Assembly (NCBI GenBank): GCA_030148025.1
Contig: JASBUG010000021.1
Coordinates: 18,750 to 82,749 of the forward strand
Source of the DNA: Flavobacteriaceae bacterium
GTDB lineage: Bacteria; Bacteroidota; Bacteroidia; Flavobacteriales; Flavobacteriaceae
Reading direction: 5' to 3'
Length of the DNA stretch: 64,000 bases
In this document: piece by piece, positions 22,420 through 31,316 of the stretch
How the letters are laid out: the number at the start of each line of letters is the position of its first letter
Position numbering within the stretch: the first letter of the stretch is position 1
The notes under the pieces: model-generated
Seen by the model: the letters and a program-made list of their open reading frames with translations, nothing else
What the model was told of the DNA's origin: nothing
The model's database searches: none
Program-made: the position numbers and the translations under genes

Positions 22420-23642
22420 CTTCCTAAAGTTATTCCAAAAGGATCTTCAATAGTATGCATTGGGTCAGTAAACCACTTTGGTCCTTCATTAGTCATATAA
22501 ATATGATCTTCATGGCGAATTCCAAATTTGTTTGGCACACAAATCATAGGTTCATTACTAAAGGTCATTCCCTCTTTTAAAACAGTATCGTTATTTTTAA
22601 CTATATAAGGCCATTCGTGAATATCTAAACCAATACCATGACCTGTACGATGTGGTAACCCTGGAAGTTCATAATCGCCACTTAACCCTTGAGATGATAA
22701 CACCACCCTTGATGCATCATCTACAGAACCACAAGTAGCACCCAATTGTGAAGCTTTAAAAGCAGCTAGTTGTGTTTCTTTTTCAATATCCCAAATACGT
22801 CTTTGCTCTTCACTAGCATCTCCATATACATAAGTTCTAGTAATATCTGAAATGTAATCATGAATCACACATCCTGTATCAATAAGCACTACTTCACCTT
22901 CTTCTAAATTTTTAGGTGATTTTACACCATGAGGGAAAGACGAATCTACTCCAAATAATACAATACAAAAATATGATCCTGCCGTTGCTCCATGGCGCTT
23001 ATGAGCTTCGTGAATAAAACCTGTTACCTCTTTAGCACTTATTCCTGGATATAAAATTCTAGCAGCAGCCTTTTGAACTTCTAAGGTAATGTTCATAGCG
23101 TGTTGCATGATTGCAATTTCTGCATCAGATTTTATCATTCTGCATCCTGCTGTAATTGGTTTAGCATCTACTAAATTCAGGTTACTGTTTGCTTGTTTTA
23201 TACCGTTTGTAACAAAAAAAGGCGTAGCTTCATCTATGTAAACATTTCCTTCAGCAATATGTTTTTCAGAAAGTATGTTGCTAAATAACTCATATGGACT
23301 TTCATGTTCTTCCCAACATCTAACAGTTCCTTCAACTAACATAAAGTCTAGAATAGTTCCTTCTTCAAATTTAGGAGCAATGTATTCTAAGGTTCCATCT
23401 TGAAAAAGAATAGCTCCAACCATACGCTCACTAGAATTCCAACGCATTCCTGTAAAATAATACAAATTAGTCCCTGCATGTAAATACATTACTGAAACAC
23501 CTTGTTCTTGCATCATTTTTGATGCTTTGTTTATTCGTGCTTGAAATTCTTCCTTTTGAATTGGTTTTACTAAATGCGCTGTTGGTTTTATAGCTGCTAA
23601 TTCAGCTTCTATAGTTGAACCTCCTATTCCGTATGTTTTCAT
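22416..23642 (-). CDS. M24-family Xaa-Pro peptidase (prolidase-like)
   Basis: This 408-residue cytoplasmic enzyme has a creatinase-like N-terminal domain and a C-terminal pita-bread fold. The five metal ligands are visible: Asp in LIDTGC, Asp in YISDITRTYVYG, His in LPHRTGHGIGLD, Glu in SNEPM and Glu in RHEDHIYM. M24 enzymes of this type cleave Xaa-Pro or Xaa-hydroxyproline dipeptides. It is the last gene of the leftward hydroxyproline cluster, eight bases after a second M24 gene. The pair probably divides the work between dipeptides and the N termini of longer peptides. Confidence 0.93.
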   Translation of the reverse strand: MKTYGIGGSTIEAELAAIKPTAHLVKPIQKEEFQARINKASKMMQEQGVSVMYLHAGTNLYYFTGMRWNSSERMVGAILFQDGTLEYIAPKFEEGTILDFMLVEGTVRCWEEHESPYELFSNILSEKHIAEGNVYIDEATPFFVTNGIKQANSNLNLVDAKPITAGCRMIKSDAEIAIMQHAMNITLEVQKAAARILYPGISAKEVTGFIHEAHKRHGATAGSYFCIVLFGVDSSFPHGVKSPKNLEEGEVVLIDTGCVIHDYISDITRTYVYGDASEEQRRIWDIEKETQLAAFKASQLGATCGSVDDASRVVLSSQGLSGDYELPGLPHRTGHGIGLDIHEWPYIVKNNDTVLKEGMTFSNEPMICVPNKFGIRHEDHIYMTNEGPKWFTDPMHTIEDPFGITLGS

Positions 23643-23650
23643 GAATTATA

Positions 23651-24943
23651 TTAATTATTCATTAATGATTCTATCTCTTCAATTTCAATTGGCATCGCTT
23701 CAGTAAGATTGACATTACCATCTTTAGTTATTAGGTAATCGTTCTCTAATCTGCAACCTATGCCTTCTTCAGGAATATAAATTCCAGGTTCGCAAGTAAA
23801 CACCATGCCTTCTTCTATGGTTCTTGAATATAAACCAACGTCGTGCACATCTAAGCCTAAATGATGCGCTGTTCCATGCATAAAATATTTTTTATATAAT
23901 GGCTTCTTAGGATCCTGTTTAGCAACCTCATCTGCATTTAGTAATCCTAATTTTATTAATTGAGTTTCAACTAAACTTGCCATTTGCTTTTCGTAATCAG
24001 CATGTGGAGTTCCTGGTTTTAGAAGCTTACTACCTTCTTTTAGGCAATGTAATACAGCTTTATAAACTTCTTTTTGTCTTTCTGTAAACTTTCCATTCAC
24101 AGGAATGCATCTGGTTGTATCACTATTGTAATTTGCATAACATACTCCAAAATCCAACAAGATCATGTCACCATCTTTGCACACATCATCATTAGTATTA
24201 TAGTGTAAAACACAAGCATTTTTACCAGAAGCTACTATAGGCTTAAATGCGTGACGTGTACCTCCAGACTTAGTAAGTTCATACGTGAGTTCAGCCTCTA
24301 ACTCGTATTCTTTCATATTAGGCTTGCAAGCACTTAATACACGTTTAAAGCCTTCAACACTTATATTGGCTGCTTTTTGTATTTGCGCTACTTCTTCATC
24401 AGATTTTATTGGACGTAAATCTCTGGTAATTTTAGCAGCTCTATAATATTCATGTAATGGATATTTTTGCTTGCACCATTTGATCATTCTATCTTGCTGA
24501 GTTTCCTGATCTTTAGTAACTCTCTTAAGATGCTCGTTATGCCCAAGATAAAATCCATCAGCTTCAAAGGCCATATATTGGAGTAAGGTCTCAAATTCAC
24601 TATTCCATTCTACTCTTTCAATTCCTGAAACTTCAGTAGCTTGTTCTTTAGTAAGCTTTTCTCCGTCCCAAATTTTTATATGCTCATTGGTTTCTCTTAC
24701 GAATAATATAGCGCGATTTTCCTCTTTGTAAGCATCAGGATATAATACTAAAATGGTATCCTCCTGATCAATTCCGCTTAAATAAAATAAATCGTTGTTT
24801 TGGGTAAAACCCATAACATCATCTGCATTATTATGCTTTACATCATTTGACGTTAAAATGGCTATGGTATTAGGCTTCATTTGAGCCTCAAAGTTCTTTC
24901 TATTCTTTATAAAAAGTGAATTTGATATTAGATTGTAACGCAT
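23651..24943 (-). CDS. Xaa-Pro aminopeptidase (aminopeptidase P-like, M24B)
   Basis: This 430-residue cytoplasmic enzyme has an N-terminal aminopeptidase P domain (DVMGFTQNNDLFYLSGI) and a C-terminal M24 domain. Metal-site motifs are LLDFGVCYANYNSDTTRCIP, the His in HGTAHHLGLDVHDVG, the Glu in FTCEPGIYIP and the Glu in GCRLENDYLIT. It removes the N-terminal residue when proline or hydroxyproline follows. It lies two bases after the FAD oxidoreductase and eight before the prolidase-like gene, so the three are co-transcribed. Peptides rich in imino acids, such as collagen fragments, are a fitting substrate by context. Confidence 0.93.
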   Translation of the reverse strand: MRYNLISNSLFIKNRKNFEAQMKPNTIAILTSNDVKHNNADDVMGFTQNNDLFYLSGIDQEDTILVLYPDAYKEENRAILFVRETNEHIKIWDGEKLTKEQATEVSGIERVEWNSEFETLLQYMAFEADGFYLGHNEHLKRVTKDQETQQDRMIKWCKQKYPLHEYYRAAKITRDLRPIKSDEEVAQIQKAANISVEGFKRVLSACKPNMKEYELEAELTYELTKSGGTRHAFKPIVASGKNACVLHYNTNDDVCKDGDMILLDFGVCYANYNSDTTRCIPVNGKFTERQKEVYKAVLHCLKEGSKLLKPGTPHADYEKQMASLVETQLIKLGLLNADEVAKQDPKKPLYKKYFMHGTAHHLGLDVHDVGLYSRTIEEGMVFTCEPGIYIPEEGIGCRLENDYLITKDGNVNLTEAMPIEIEEIESLMNN

Positions 24944-24945
24944 AA

Positions 24946-26190
24946 TTAAAATTTTCTGTCTGGACTATAAGCTTCTAAACTTAACGAAGGTTTTTGTTCT
25001 GAAATAATTTCAGACACTAATTTTCCTGTTGCTGGAGCCATACTCCAACCCATCATGGCATGACCTGCGGCTATTGTAAGATTGTTGCATTTTCTGGATT
25101 TACCAATAAATGGCATTCCATCAGGAGATACAGGACGCAATCCACATTCTGCTTTGTTCTTTTCTTCTTCGGTTATTTCAACAGTTGGATAATAGCGCTT
25201 TACAGCATCAGCAATAGCATTTACACGAACTTTGTTGATATTATGATTAATACCCGCAATTTCCATTGTTCCTGCAAAACGTGTAAATCCATTCATTGGT
25301 GTTATCGCTGCCTTTGCTTCACATAATATAGAAGGTATCGTTATTCCAGTTTCTTTTTCGGTGTTAATTCTATATCCTTTTCCTGCTTGTAGTAATAGTT
25401 TTATCCCTAATTTTTTGCTTAAGAAATCTGACCAAGCTCCTGCTGCCAAAACAAACTCATCTGCTTGAATAGTTTGCTTATCTGTTTTTATAGCAGTTAT
25501 GGTATTATTTGAAACTTCAACATCTACAACTTTTTCATTGGTAAAAAAAGTTACTCCAGCATTTTTTAAATACGTTTTCATGTTACTCATGAATTCACCA
25601 GGAGTTGTATGCTGATCGCATTCAAAATAAGCTGCTCCAATAGCATCAATCTCTACATTAGGCTCCATTTTTTTTATCTCTTCAGCATTAACCTCCCAAG
25701 CCGATAAACCTAATTCATTTGCCATTTTTGCTGTATGTACTTCTTCTTCCAGAACTTTTTCAGTTTGACATAACATAAAAAGACCTTTCTTCTCGTAATG
25801 CGAATTGAAATTTTCAGAAGTTATAATATCATCAAACAATTCCTGACTTAACACAGCTATATCTCTAATTATGGGAGCTGATTTATTAACATGTTTTTGA
25901 GTACATGATTTGTTAAAAGCCCATGTCCATTTAAGAAAATCCAGATCTAACCTAGGCTTGATATACAAAGGACTTGTTGGATTAAACATCCATTTTAACC
26001 CTTTTTTCATCACTCCTGGAGCCGACAATGGAATAATGTGACTAGGTGACAAATAACCTGCATTCACATACGATGCGCCTCTGTCTAAATTTGACTGATC
26101 TACTATGGTAACTTTATTTCCTTCTTTTTGAAGATAGTAAGCCGAACATAATCCTATGATTCCGCCTCCAATTACGACTACATTTTTCAA
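24946..26190 (-). CDS. FAD-dependent D-amino acid dehydrogenase, probably D-hydroxyproline dehydrogenase
   Basis: This 414-residue DadA-like protein has an N-terminal Rossmann FAD site (VVVIGGGIIGLCSAYYL) and a C-terminal FAD-contacting segment (GLRPVSPDGMPFIG, AAGHAMMGWSMAPATG). In hydroxyproline clusters such enzymes oxidize cis-4-hydroxy-D-proline to a pyrroline-4-hydroxy-2-carboxylate and pass electrons to the respiratory chain. The presence of the epimerase and the deaminase in the same cluster supports this over plain D-alanine or glycine oxidation. Translation appears to begin at a TTG: no in-frame ATG precedes the Rossmann motif. Confidence 0.87.
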   Translation of the reverse strand: MKNVVVIGGGIIGLCSAYYLQKEGNKVTIVDQSNLDRGASYVNAGYLSPSHIIPLSAPGVMKKGLKWMFNPTSPLYIKPRLDLDFLKWTWAFNKSCTQKHVNKSAPIIRDIAVLSQELFDDIITSENFNSHYEKKGLFMLCQTEKVLEEEVHTAKMANELGLSAWEVNAEEIKKMEPNVEIDAIGAAYFECDQHTTPGEFMSNMKTYLKNAGVTFFTNEKVVDVEVSNNTITAIKTDKQTIQADEFVLAAGAWSDFLSKKLGIKLLLQAGKGYRINTEKETGITIPSILCEAKAAITPMNGFTRFAGTMEIAGINHNINKVRVNAIADAVKRYYPTVEITEEEKNKAECGLRPVSPDGMPFIGKSRKCNNLTIAAGHAMMGWSMAPATGKLVSEIISEQKPSLSLEAYSPDRKF

Positions 26191-26228
26191 TGAATAAACA
26201 ATTAGTTGGTTTGTTATACAATATTAGT

Positions 26229-28487
26229 TTATTTCCATTTAAAATCCCATATAGGTTTTGCTCCTAAAAGATGTTCAACAAAATAATTCCAACGTTTTTT
26301 CATAAAGTACTTTCTATGATCTCCAGTATAACCATGGCGCTGACTTGGAAATATCACTAAATCAAAATCTTTATCTGCCTTTATTAAAGCTTCGGCCAAT
26401 TTAAACGTTGCTGATGGATTTACATTATCATCAATACCACCATGTGTTAATAATAGTTTCCCTTTTAAGTTTGCAGCATTGGTAACATTAGAAACTTCGT
26501 GATACGTTTCATCTACAGGCCAACCTTGGTACATTTCTGGCCACCAAGCCTTTTCCATTCTAAAATCATGATCTGCAGAACTTGCTACACCCACTTTATA
26601 AAAATCAGGAAATGCTAACAGTGCTCTACCAGTATCGAAACCACCAGCAGAATGTCCATAAATTCCAACTTTGTCAATATCTATCCAAGAATACGTTTTT
26701 GCCAAATGTTTTATAGCAAGTACATGATCTTCTAGGTTATTACCCATATTCTTATACGAATGATCATGAAACTCTTTAGAACGTCCCGAAGTACCTAATC
26801 CATCAATTCTAACAACAATAAAACCTAATTCTGCTAAAGACTGATTACTAAAAACACCATCGAAAGATTTTGGAAAACGTTGTGTATGCGGTCCTGTGTA
26901 AGTAGCATCTACAATTGGATAAGATTTGCTCGAATCAAAATCTGTAGGCTTCCAAAAAGCTCCATAAATAGTTGTTTTACCATCTTTAGCAGTTAATGAA
27001 AATGCTTCTGGTGCCGACCATCCTTCTGGGGTTGCCAGAGACACATTAGCAGTAGTTAATTGCGCTACAATTTTACCTGATCTTGACTCTCTTAAAACAG
27101 TTTTAGTTGGTGTACTAATGTTTGAATAGTTATCTACAAAGTATTTTCCATTTTCAGAAAAACTAACACGATGATGTACTTTTTCTGGTGTAAGTAATGT
27201 TTCTTTCCCTTTAAAGGTCACTTTATACAATTGTTGGTGATAAGGGTTATTACCTACTTCTTTCCCAGAGCCTAAAAAGTAGATTGTTTCATTATCTTCA
27301 TCGATATATTCAATGTCATTTACGTAGTAATTTCCACTTGTAAGTTGCTTTACTGCATTTGTTTTAAGGTCTAACATATGAAGTTGTCTCCAGCCTGATC
27401 GCTCTGATAAAAAGATAATTTTTTGTTTATCTTCTAAGGCACGATACTCAAAATTGTCTATTCCTGTATTACTAGTTTCTTCTATTAAAGTGCGTTCTGT
27501 ATTTGTATTTAGATCAACCAACTTCACCGTTTCCTTCAAATATCCTCTATCAGAATAACTTGCAAAAAGCTTTCCTGATGCTTCGGCAAAACCAGCAGAC
27601 ACAGAATTAATATGTGTCCCTGTTGGCAAGCTTGTTTTTACTTCTTTTTTAGTAGTAACATTATAAAACACAGGCGTTATATGAACCATTGTTGTATCTC
27701 CTGGCGAACCTCGATAATAAGACAGTAATTTTGGCTTGTACAACGAATCTATACTCCAATCCAGTAAATACATTTTTTCTGCATTTCTAGTATCTACAAT
27801 GCTAGTTGAAATCCATTTAGAATCTTCAGACCAATTCACATAAAAACGTTTTGGACGCTCGCCATTTTCACCTTCCATTTTATCGTACCAACCATACCAA
27901 GAAGCATATTCAAATCCGAGTTGCCCATCAAAACTCAATTGATGTTCTTCATTAGTTTCGGTAGATTTAATAAACAGATTATATTCTTTAGAATAGGCAA
28001 TCCATTTTCCGTCAGGCGACTTGCTTTCATGCGGATTAGTCTCTTCCTTTTTTTCTTCAGCAACTTCTAAAAGCTCATAAGTCTTAAGATTTAAGGCATA
28101 TTTTTGTCGGTTAGCCACAATAGTCATATTTTCATTTTCCGTAGGTTCAGCACTTGAAATACTAATGGCGTTCGCCTTGACTTCTTTAGATGTAATATCA
28201 CTTAATGCAGCTGCTAATTTTTCATGATCGAATAATGCAGTTACTTTTTTCTTCTTGAAGTCAATAGTTTTATAAGCTTTTCCCTCATTACTATAATCAA
28301 CAAACCACAAACCAGAACCATCCTCAAACCAATTTATAGAAGTATGTAAATTAAAAGCCGTTTTATTGTTGTAGTTATCGTACATAAAACTCACCGCACG
28401 TTTGTAATTATCTTGCGTGAGTTGTTGTGCCTGGAGAAACATTACTCCAAAACAAAAAAAGATTAGTGCATTACAAAACTGTTTCAT
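26229..28487 (-). CDS. Dipeptidyl-peptidase IV-like S9 prolyl peptidase, exported
   Basis: This 752-residue protein has a signal peptide (ending LQAQ), an N-terminal beta-propeller (about 40-480) and a C-terminal alpha/beta hydrolase domain. The nucleophile Ser613 is in GIYGHSAGG, the acid in GGIDDNV and the histidine in QRHGYTG. The S9B family usually has Ser in a GxSYGG context; the GHSAGG form is a family variant. DPP IV enzymes release Xaa-Pro dipeptides from peptide N termini, here in the periplasm. Together with the two cytoplasmic M24 peptidases this gives a route from imino-acid-rich peptides to free proline and hydroxyproline. Confidence 0.93.
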   Translation of the reverse strand: MKQFCNALIFFCFGVMFLQAQQLTQDNYKRAVSFMYDNYNNKTAFNLHTSINWFEDGSGLWFVDYSNEGKAYKTIDFKKKKVTALFDHEKLAAALSDITSKEVKANAISISSAEPTENENMTIVANRQKYALNLKTYELLEVAEEKKEETNPHESKSPDGKWIAYSKEYNLFIKSTETNEEHQLSFDGQLGFEYASWYGWYDKMEGENGERPKRFYVNWSEDSKWISTSIVDTRNAEKMYLLDWSIDSLYKPKLLSYYRGSPGDTTMVHITPVFYNVTTKKEVKTSLPTGTHINSVSAGFAEASGKLFASYSDRGYLKETVKLVDLNTNTERTLIEETSNTGIDNFEYRALEDKQKIIFLSERSGWRQLHMLDLKTNAVKQLTSGNYYVNDIEYIDEDNETIYFLGSGKEVGNNPYHQQLYKVTFKGKETLLTPEKVHHRVSFSENGKYFVDNYSNISTPTKTVLRESRSGKIVAQLTTANVSLATPEGWSAPEAFSLTAKDGKTTIYGAFWKPTDFDSSKSYPIVDATYTGPHTQRFPKSFDGVFSNQSLAELGFIVVRIDGLGTSGRSKEFHDHSYKNMGNNLEDHVLAIKHLAKTYSWIDIDKVGIYGHSAGGFDTGRALLAFPDFYKVGVASSADHDFRMEKAWWPEMYQGWPVDETYHEVSNVTNAANLKGKLLLTHGGIDDNVNPSATFKLAEALIKADKDFDLVIFPSQRHGYTGDHRKYFMKKRWNYFVEHLLGAKPIWDFKWK

Positions 28488-28517
28488 GTTTTCGTTTTTT
28501 TTGATTGTTAAAAAGTA

Positions 28518-28529
28518 GTTCTTAAGAAC
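28518..28529. promoter_or_regulatory. Perfect 12-base palindrome in the epimerase/peptidase gap
   Basis: GTTCTTAAGAAC lies in the 84-base gap between the epimerase and the DPP IV-like gene. The gap is the largest inside the leftward cluster, so an internal promoter with an operator is possible. No -7 element was seen with it. It may be a protein-binding site or chance. Confidence 0.25.
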
Positions 28530-28571
28530 CTATCATAGCTTTTTTTAAGCCCAATAAATATTAGACGTGAT

Positions 28572-29582
28572 TTAAATCACCTGAAATCCATGTGCATATG
28601 GATCGTCTTCATCGTCAATAACAATGTTGTTATATCCATACACTTTTGCCCAACCCTGAATACTAGGAACAATAGCTATTTTACCATCTAAAGTCGTCTC
28701 TTCTTCGATACGACCAATAAACTTAGAACCAATAAAGCTCTCATGGATAAACTCTTCTCCCTTTTTAAGTTTTCCTTTTGCATGTAATTGCGCTATTCTC
28801 GCCGATGTCCCAGTTCCGCAAGGGGAACGATCAATCGCCTTATCACCATAGAATACCGCATTTCTTCCTGATGAAGTAGGATCTAAAGGCTCTCCCGTCC
28901 ATAACATGTGTGATACATCTCTAATGGTATCGTTTTCTGGATGGATAAACATATCTGGATACTTCTCGTTAATTTTTTTACGAGCTTCCTGAGAGAGACG
29001 AATAATCTCTGAAGCCGTGTATTTATGAACGCCTTCAAAATTTTGTTGAGGATCTACAATCGCATAATAATTTCCACCATAAGATACATCAAACGTAATT
29101 TCACCAAGATCATTTAACTCTACTGTTAGTCCTTCGGCAGCTAAATAACTCTTTACATTGGTTAGTTTTACCCAGTCAACTTTCTTTCCTGTTTGCTGAT
29201 ATTCAATTTGCACTAAACCAGCAGGTGCTTCCATTCTAATCTTACCCGGGATTTTAGGTGTTACCAAACCTTCTTCTACTGCTATAGTAATGGTTCCTAT
29301 GGTTCCGTGTCCACACATTGGCAAACAACCCGATGTTTCAATAAATAATATGCCAAAATCGTTTTCCGGATCATGAGGGGGAAATAATATTGACCCGCTC
29401 ATCATATCATGTCCACGTGGCTCAAACATAAGCCCTTTTCGTATCCAGTCGTATTCTTTCAAAAAGTGCTGACGCTTTTCACTCATATTAGCGCCTTCTA
29501 AATTTGGCCCTCCACCTGCAACCACTCTAACAGGGTTTCCACAGGTGTGGGCATCCACACAAAAAAATGTTTTTCTACTCAT
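28572..29582 (-). CDS. 4-hydroxyproline 2-epimerase (proline racemase family)
   Basis: This 336-residue enzyme inverts the alpha carbon of trans-4-hydroxy-L-proline to give cis-4-hydroxy-D-proline. Both catalytic cysteines are present, Cys90 in LPMCGHGT and Cys255 in SPCGTGTSA. This marks an epimerase or racemase rather than the 3-hydroxyproline dehydratases, which lack one of them. The N terminus CVDAHTCGNPVRVV is typical. The first 8 bases overlap the end of the DUF885 gene, so the two are translationally coupled. The neighbouring dehydrogenase, deaminase and aldehyde dehydrogenase complete the pathway. Confidence 0.95.
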   Translation of the reverse strand: MSRKTFFCVDAHTCGNPVRVVAGGGPNLEGANMSEKRQHFLKEYDWIRKGLMFEPRGHDMMSGSILFPPHDPENDFGILFIETSGCLPMCGHGTIGTITIAVEEGLVTPKIPGKIRMEAPAGLVQIEYQQTGKKVDWVKLTNVKSYLAAEGLTVELNDLGEITFDVSYGGNYYAIVDPQQNFEGVHKYTASEIIRLSQEARKKINEKYPDMFIHPENDTIRDVSHMLWTGEPLDPTSSGRNAVFYGDKAIDRSPCGTGTSARIAQLHAKGKLKKGEEFIHESFIGSKFIGRIEEETTLDGKIAIVPSIQGWAKVYGYNNIVIDDEDDPYAHGFQVI

Positions 29583-31305
29583 TTAATTTTTTATCTATAT
29601 ATGCATTCATTCGCTTTTCAAGAATTGCCAATGTTACCGTTCCCTGTTCGAGAATGATCTCATGGAATTCTCTTATATCGAATTTCGTTTCTAATTTCTC
29701 TTTAGCTTGTTGTCTAAGCTCTCTAATTTTTATTTCTCCAATTTTATATGATAATGCTTGTCCTGGCCATGAAATATAACGGTCGGTTTCTGTATTCACC
29801 TCATGTAATGACAAAGCTGTATTAGAAGCCATATAATTTACAACCTGATCGCGTGTCCAACCTTTGGCATGAATTCCAGTATCTACTACTAGACGACAGG
29901 CGCGCCACATCTCGTAAGTAAGTTTTCCGAATTGCTCGTAAGGTGTGGTATACATTCCCATTTCCTCGGCTAAGAATTCGCAATATAATCCCCAACCTTC
30001 ACCATAAGCAGATAAATATAGATTTCTTCTGAATTGTGGAATACTGTCTCCTAATTCATTATTTAAAGCTGCTTGTAAATGGTGCCCAGGAACTGCCTCG
30101 TGAACTGTTAATGAAGGTAAAGTATATAAAGGTCTACTAGGTAAATCGTAAGTGTTTACCCAATAATACCCAGGATCTGAACTATTTTTAGAAGTACCAA
30201 CATAACGTCCTCCAGTGTATTTAGGTGCAATAGCATCTGGTACAGGAGCTACACCATATGGTTTACGCGGTAATGTTTTAAAGAACCTTGGTAATTGCTC
30301 ATCAGCACGTTTTGCCATATCTCTAGCAGTCATTAAAAGTTCTTTAGGGCTTTTAGCATAAAATTGCTCATCGGTTCTTAAAAACTCTAGGAAATCCGAA
30401 AAACTTCCTTCAAAGTTTAGTTCCTTGATAATTTTTTGCATTTCAGCTTTAATACGCGCCACCTCATTTAAACCAATTTGATGAATATCATCGGCCGTAT
30501 ATTGTGTGCTAGTAGTATAATAGTTTATTCTGTTCTGGTAATATGCATCACCATTTGGAGTATCTGAAGCTCCTAAAGTTGTTCTTGTTTTTGGAAGGTA
30601 TTCCGTCTCAAAAAATTCTTTAATGCGTTTAAATTGTGGAGTAACTACATTTTCTATTAACTCTTTTGCAGCTACTAACACCGAATCTCTTTGTGTTGGC
30701 GTTAAATCTTCTGGAAGGTTTTTAAATGGTGAGTAATAAAAGCTGTCTTCATAGTTCTCCACAATATGATCATTATAGCTAGATTCATACCCATTAAAGA
30801 TCACGCGAGGTTGCGAAACTCCCTTCTCTAAACCTTCTCTAAGATTCACAAAATGCTGATCAACAAAATCTGGCAATGCATTGAACTTATTCAGATAATC
30901 GATTACCTGTGCATAATTACTTAAAGGTCTAACACGATAAGTTAAATTACTATGAAATCCTGAATCAGATAATAAGGGGTTTAAATACCTTTCAAACTCA
31001 AAAAAATCGATTTGATCTTGAAGCGAAAACTTTAGCAACTCTAAAGAGATTGATTCTGTTTCAGAAAGATCGTCCACATTAACTTCTTTCAACTTTTCTA
31101 GAAGAGACTGTGCAAATTCGGCTTCGGCTTTATAATAATCACTTGTAAAAAGACCCAAAGGGTACGCCTTATGGTCGTACCCTTCGTGATCCTGATAGTT
31201 ATTAATGCTATTTTCTAAAACTACTGATGAATTATTTTTTTCGTTCTGCGAACATCCACAGATACTTAACAGGAGTACTACGAATAACGGTTTTAAATAA
31301 TTCAT
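29575..31305 (-). CDS. DUF885-family metallopeptidase-like lipoprotein
   Basis: This 576-residue lipoprotein (lipobox region SICGC, Cys18) belongs to the DUF885 family. Its central motif HEAVPGHHLQ has His402, Glu403 and His408/409, an HExxxGHH-type zinc site, and is followed by GEGWGLYCEF, which often supplies a further ligand. The family is often annotated as carboxypeptidase-like, but few members have been studied. Anchoring at the cell envelope and overlap with the epimerase gene suggest that it processes hydroxyproline-containing peptides before import. That role is inferred from context only. Confidence 0.88.
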   Translation of the reverse strand: MNYLKPLFVVLLLSICGCSQNEKNNSSVVLENSINNYQDHEGYDHKAYPLGLFTSDYYKAEAEFAQSLLEKLKEVNVDDLSETESISLELLKFSLQDQIDFFEFERYLNPLLSDSGFHSNLTYRVRPLSNYAQVIDYLNKFNALPDFVDQHFVNLREGLEKGVSQPRVIFNGYESSYNDHIVENYEDSFYYSPFKNLPEDLTPTQRDSVLVAAKELIENVVTPQFKRIKEFFETEYLPKTRTTLGASDTPNGDAYYQNRINYYTTSTQYTADDIHQIGLNEVARIKAEMQKIIKELNFEGSFSDFLEFLRTDEQFYAKSPKELLMTARDMAKRADEQLPRFFKTLPRKPYGVAPVPDAIAPKYTGGRYVGTSKNSSDPGYYWVNTYDLPSRPLYTLPSLTVHEAVPGHHLQAALNNELGDSIPQFRRNLYLSAYGEGWGLYCEFLAEEMGMYTTPYEQFGKLTYEMWRACRLVVDTGIHAKGWTRDQVVNYMASNTALSLHEVNTETDRYISWPGQALSYKIGEIKIRELRQQAKEKLETKFDIREFHEIILEQGTVTLAILEKRMNAYIDKKLNE

Positions 31306-31316
31306 ATGTTTAGGTT

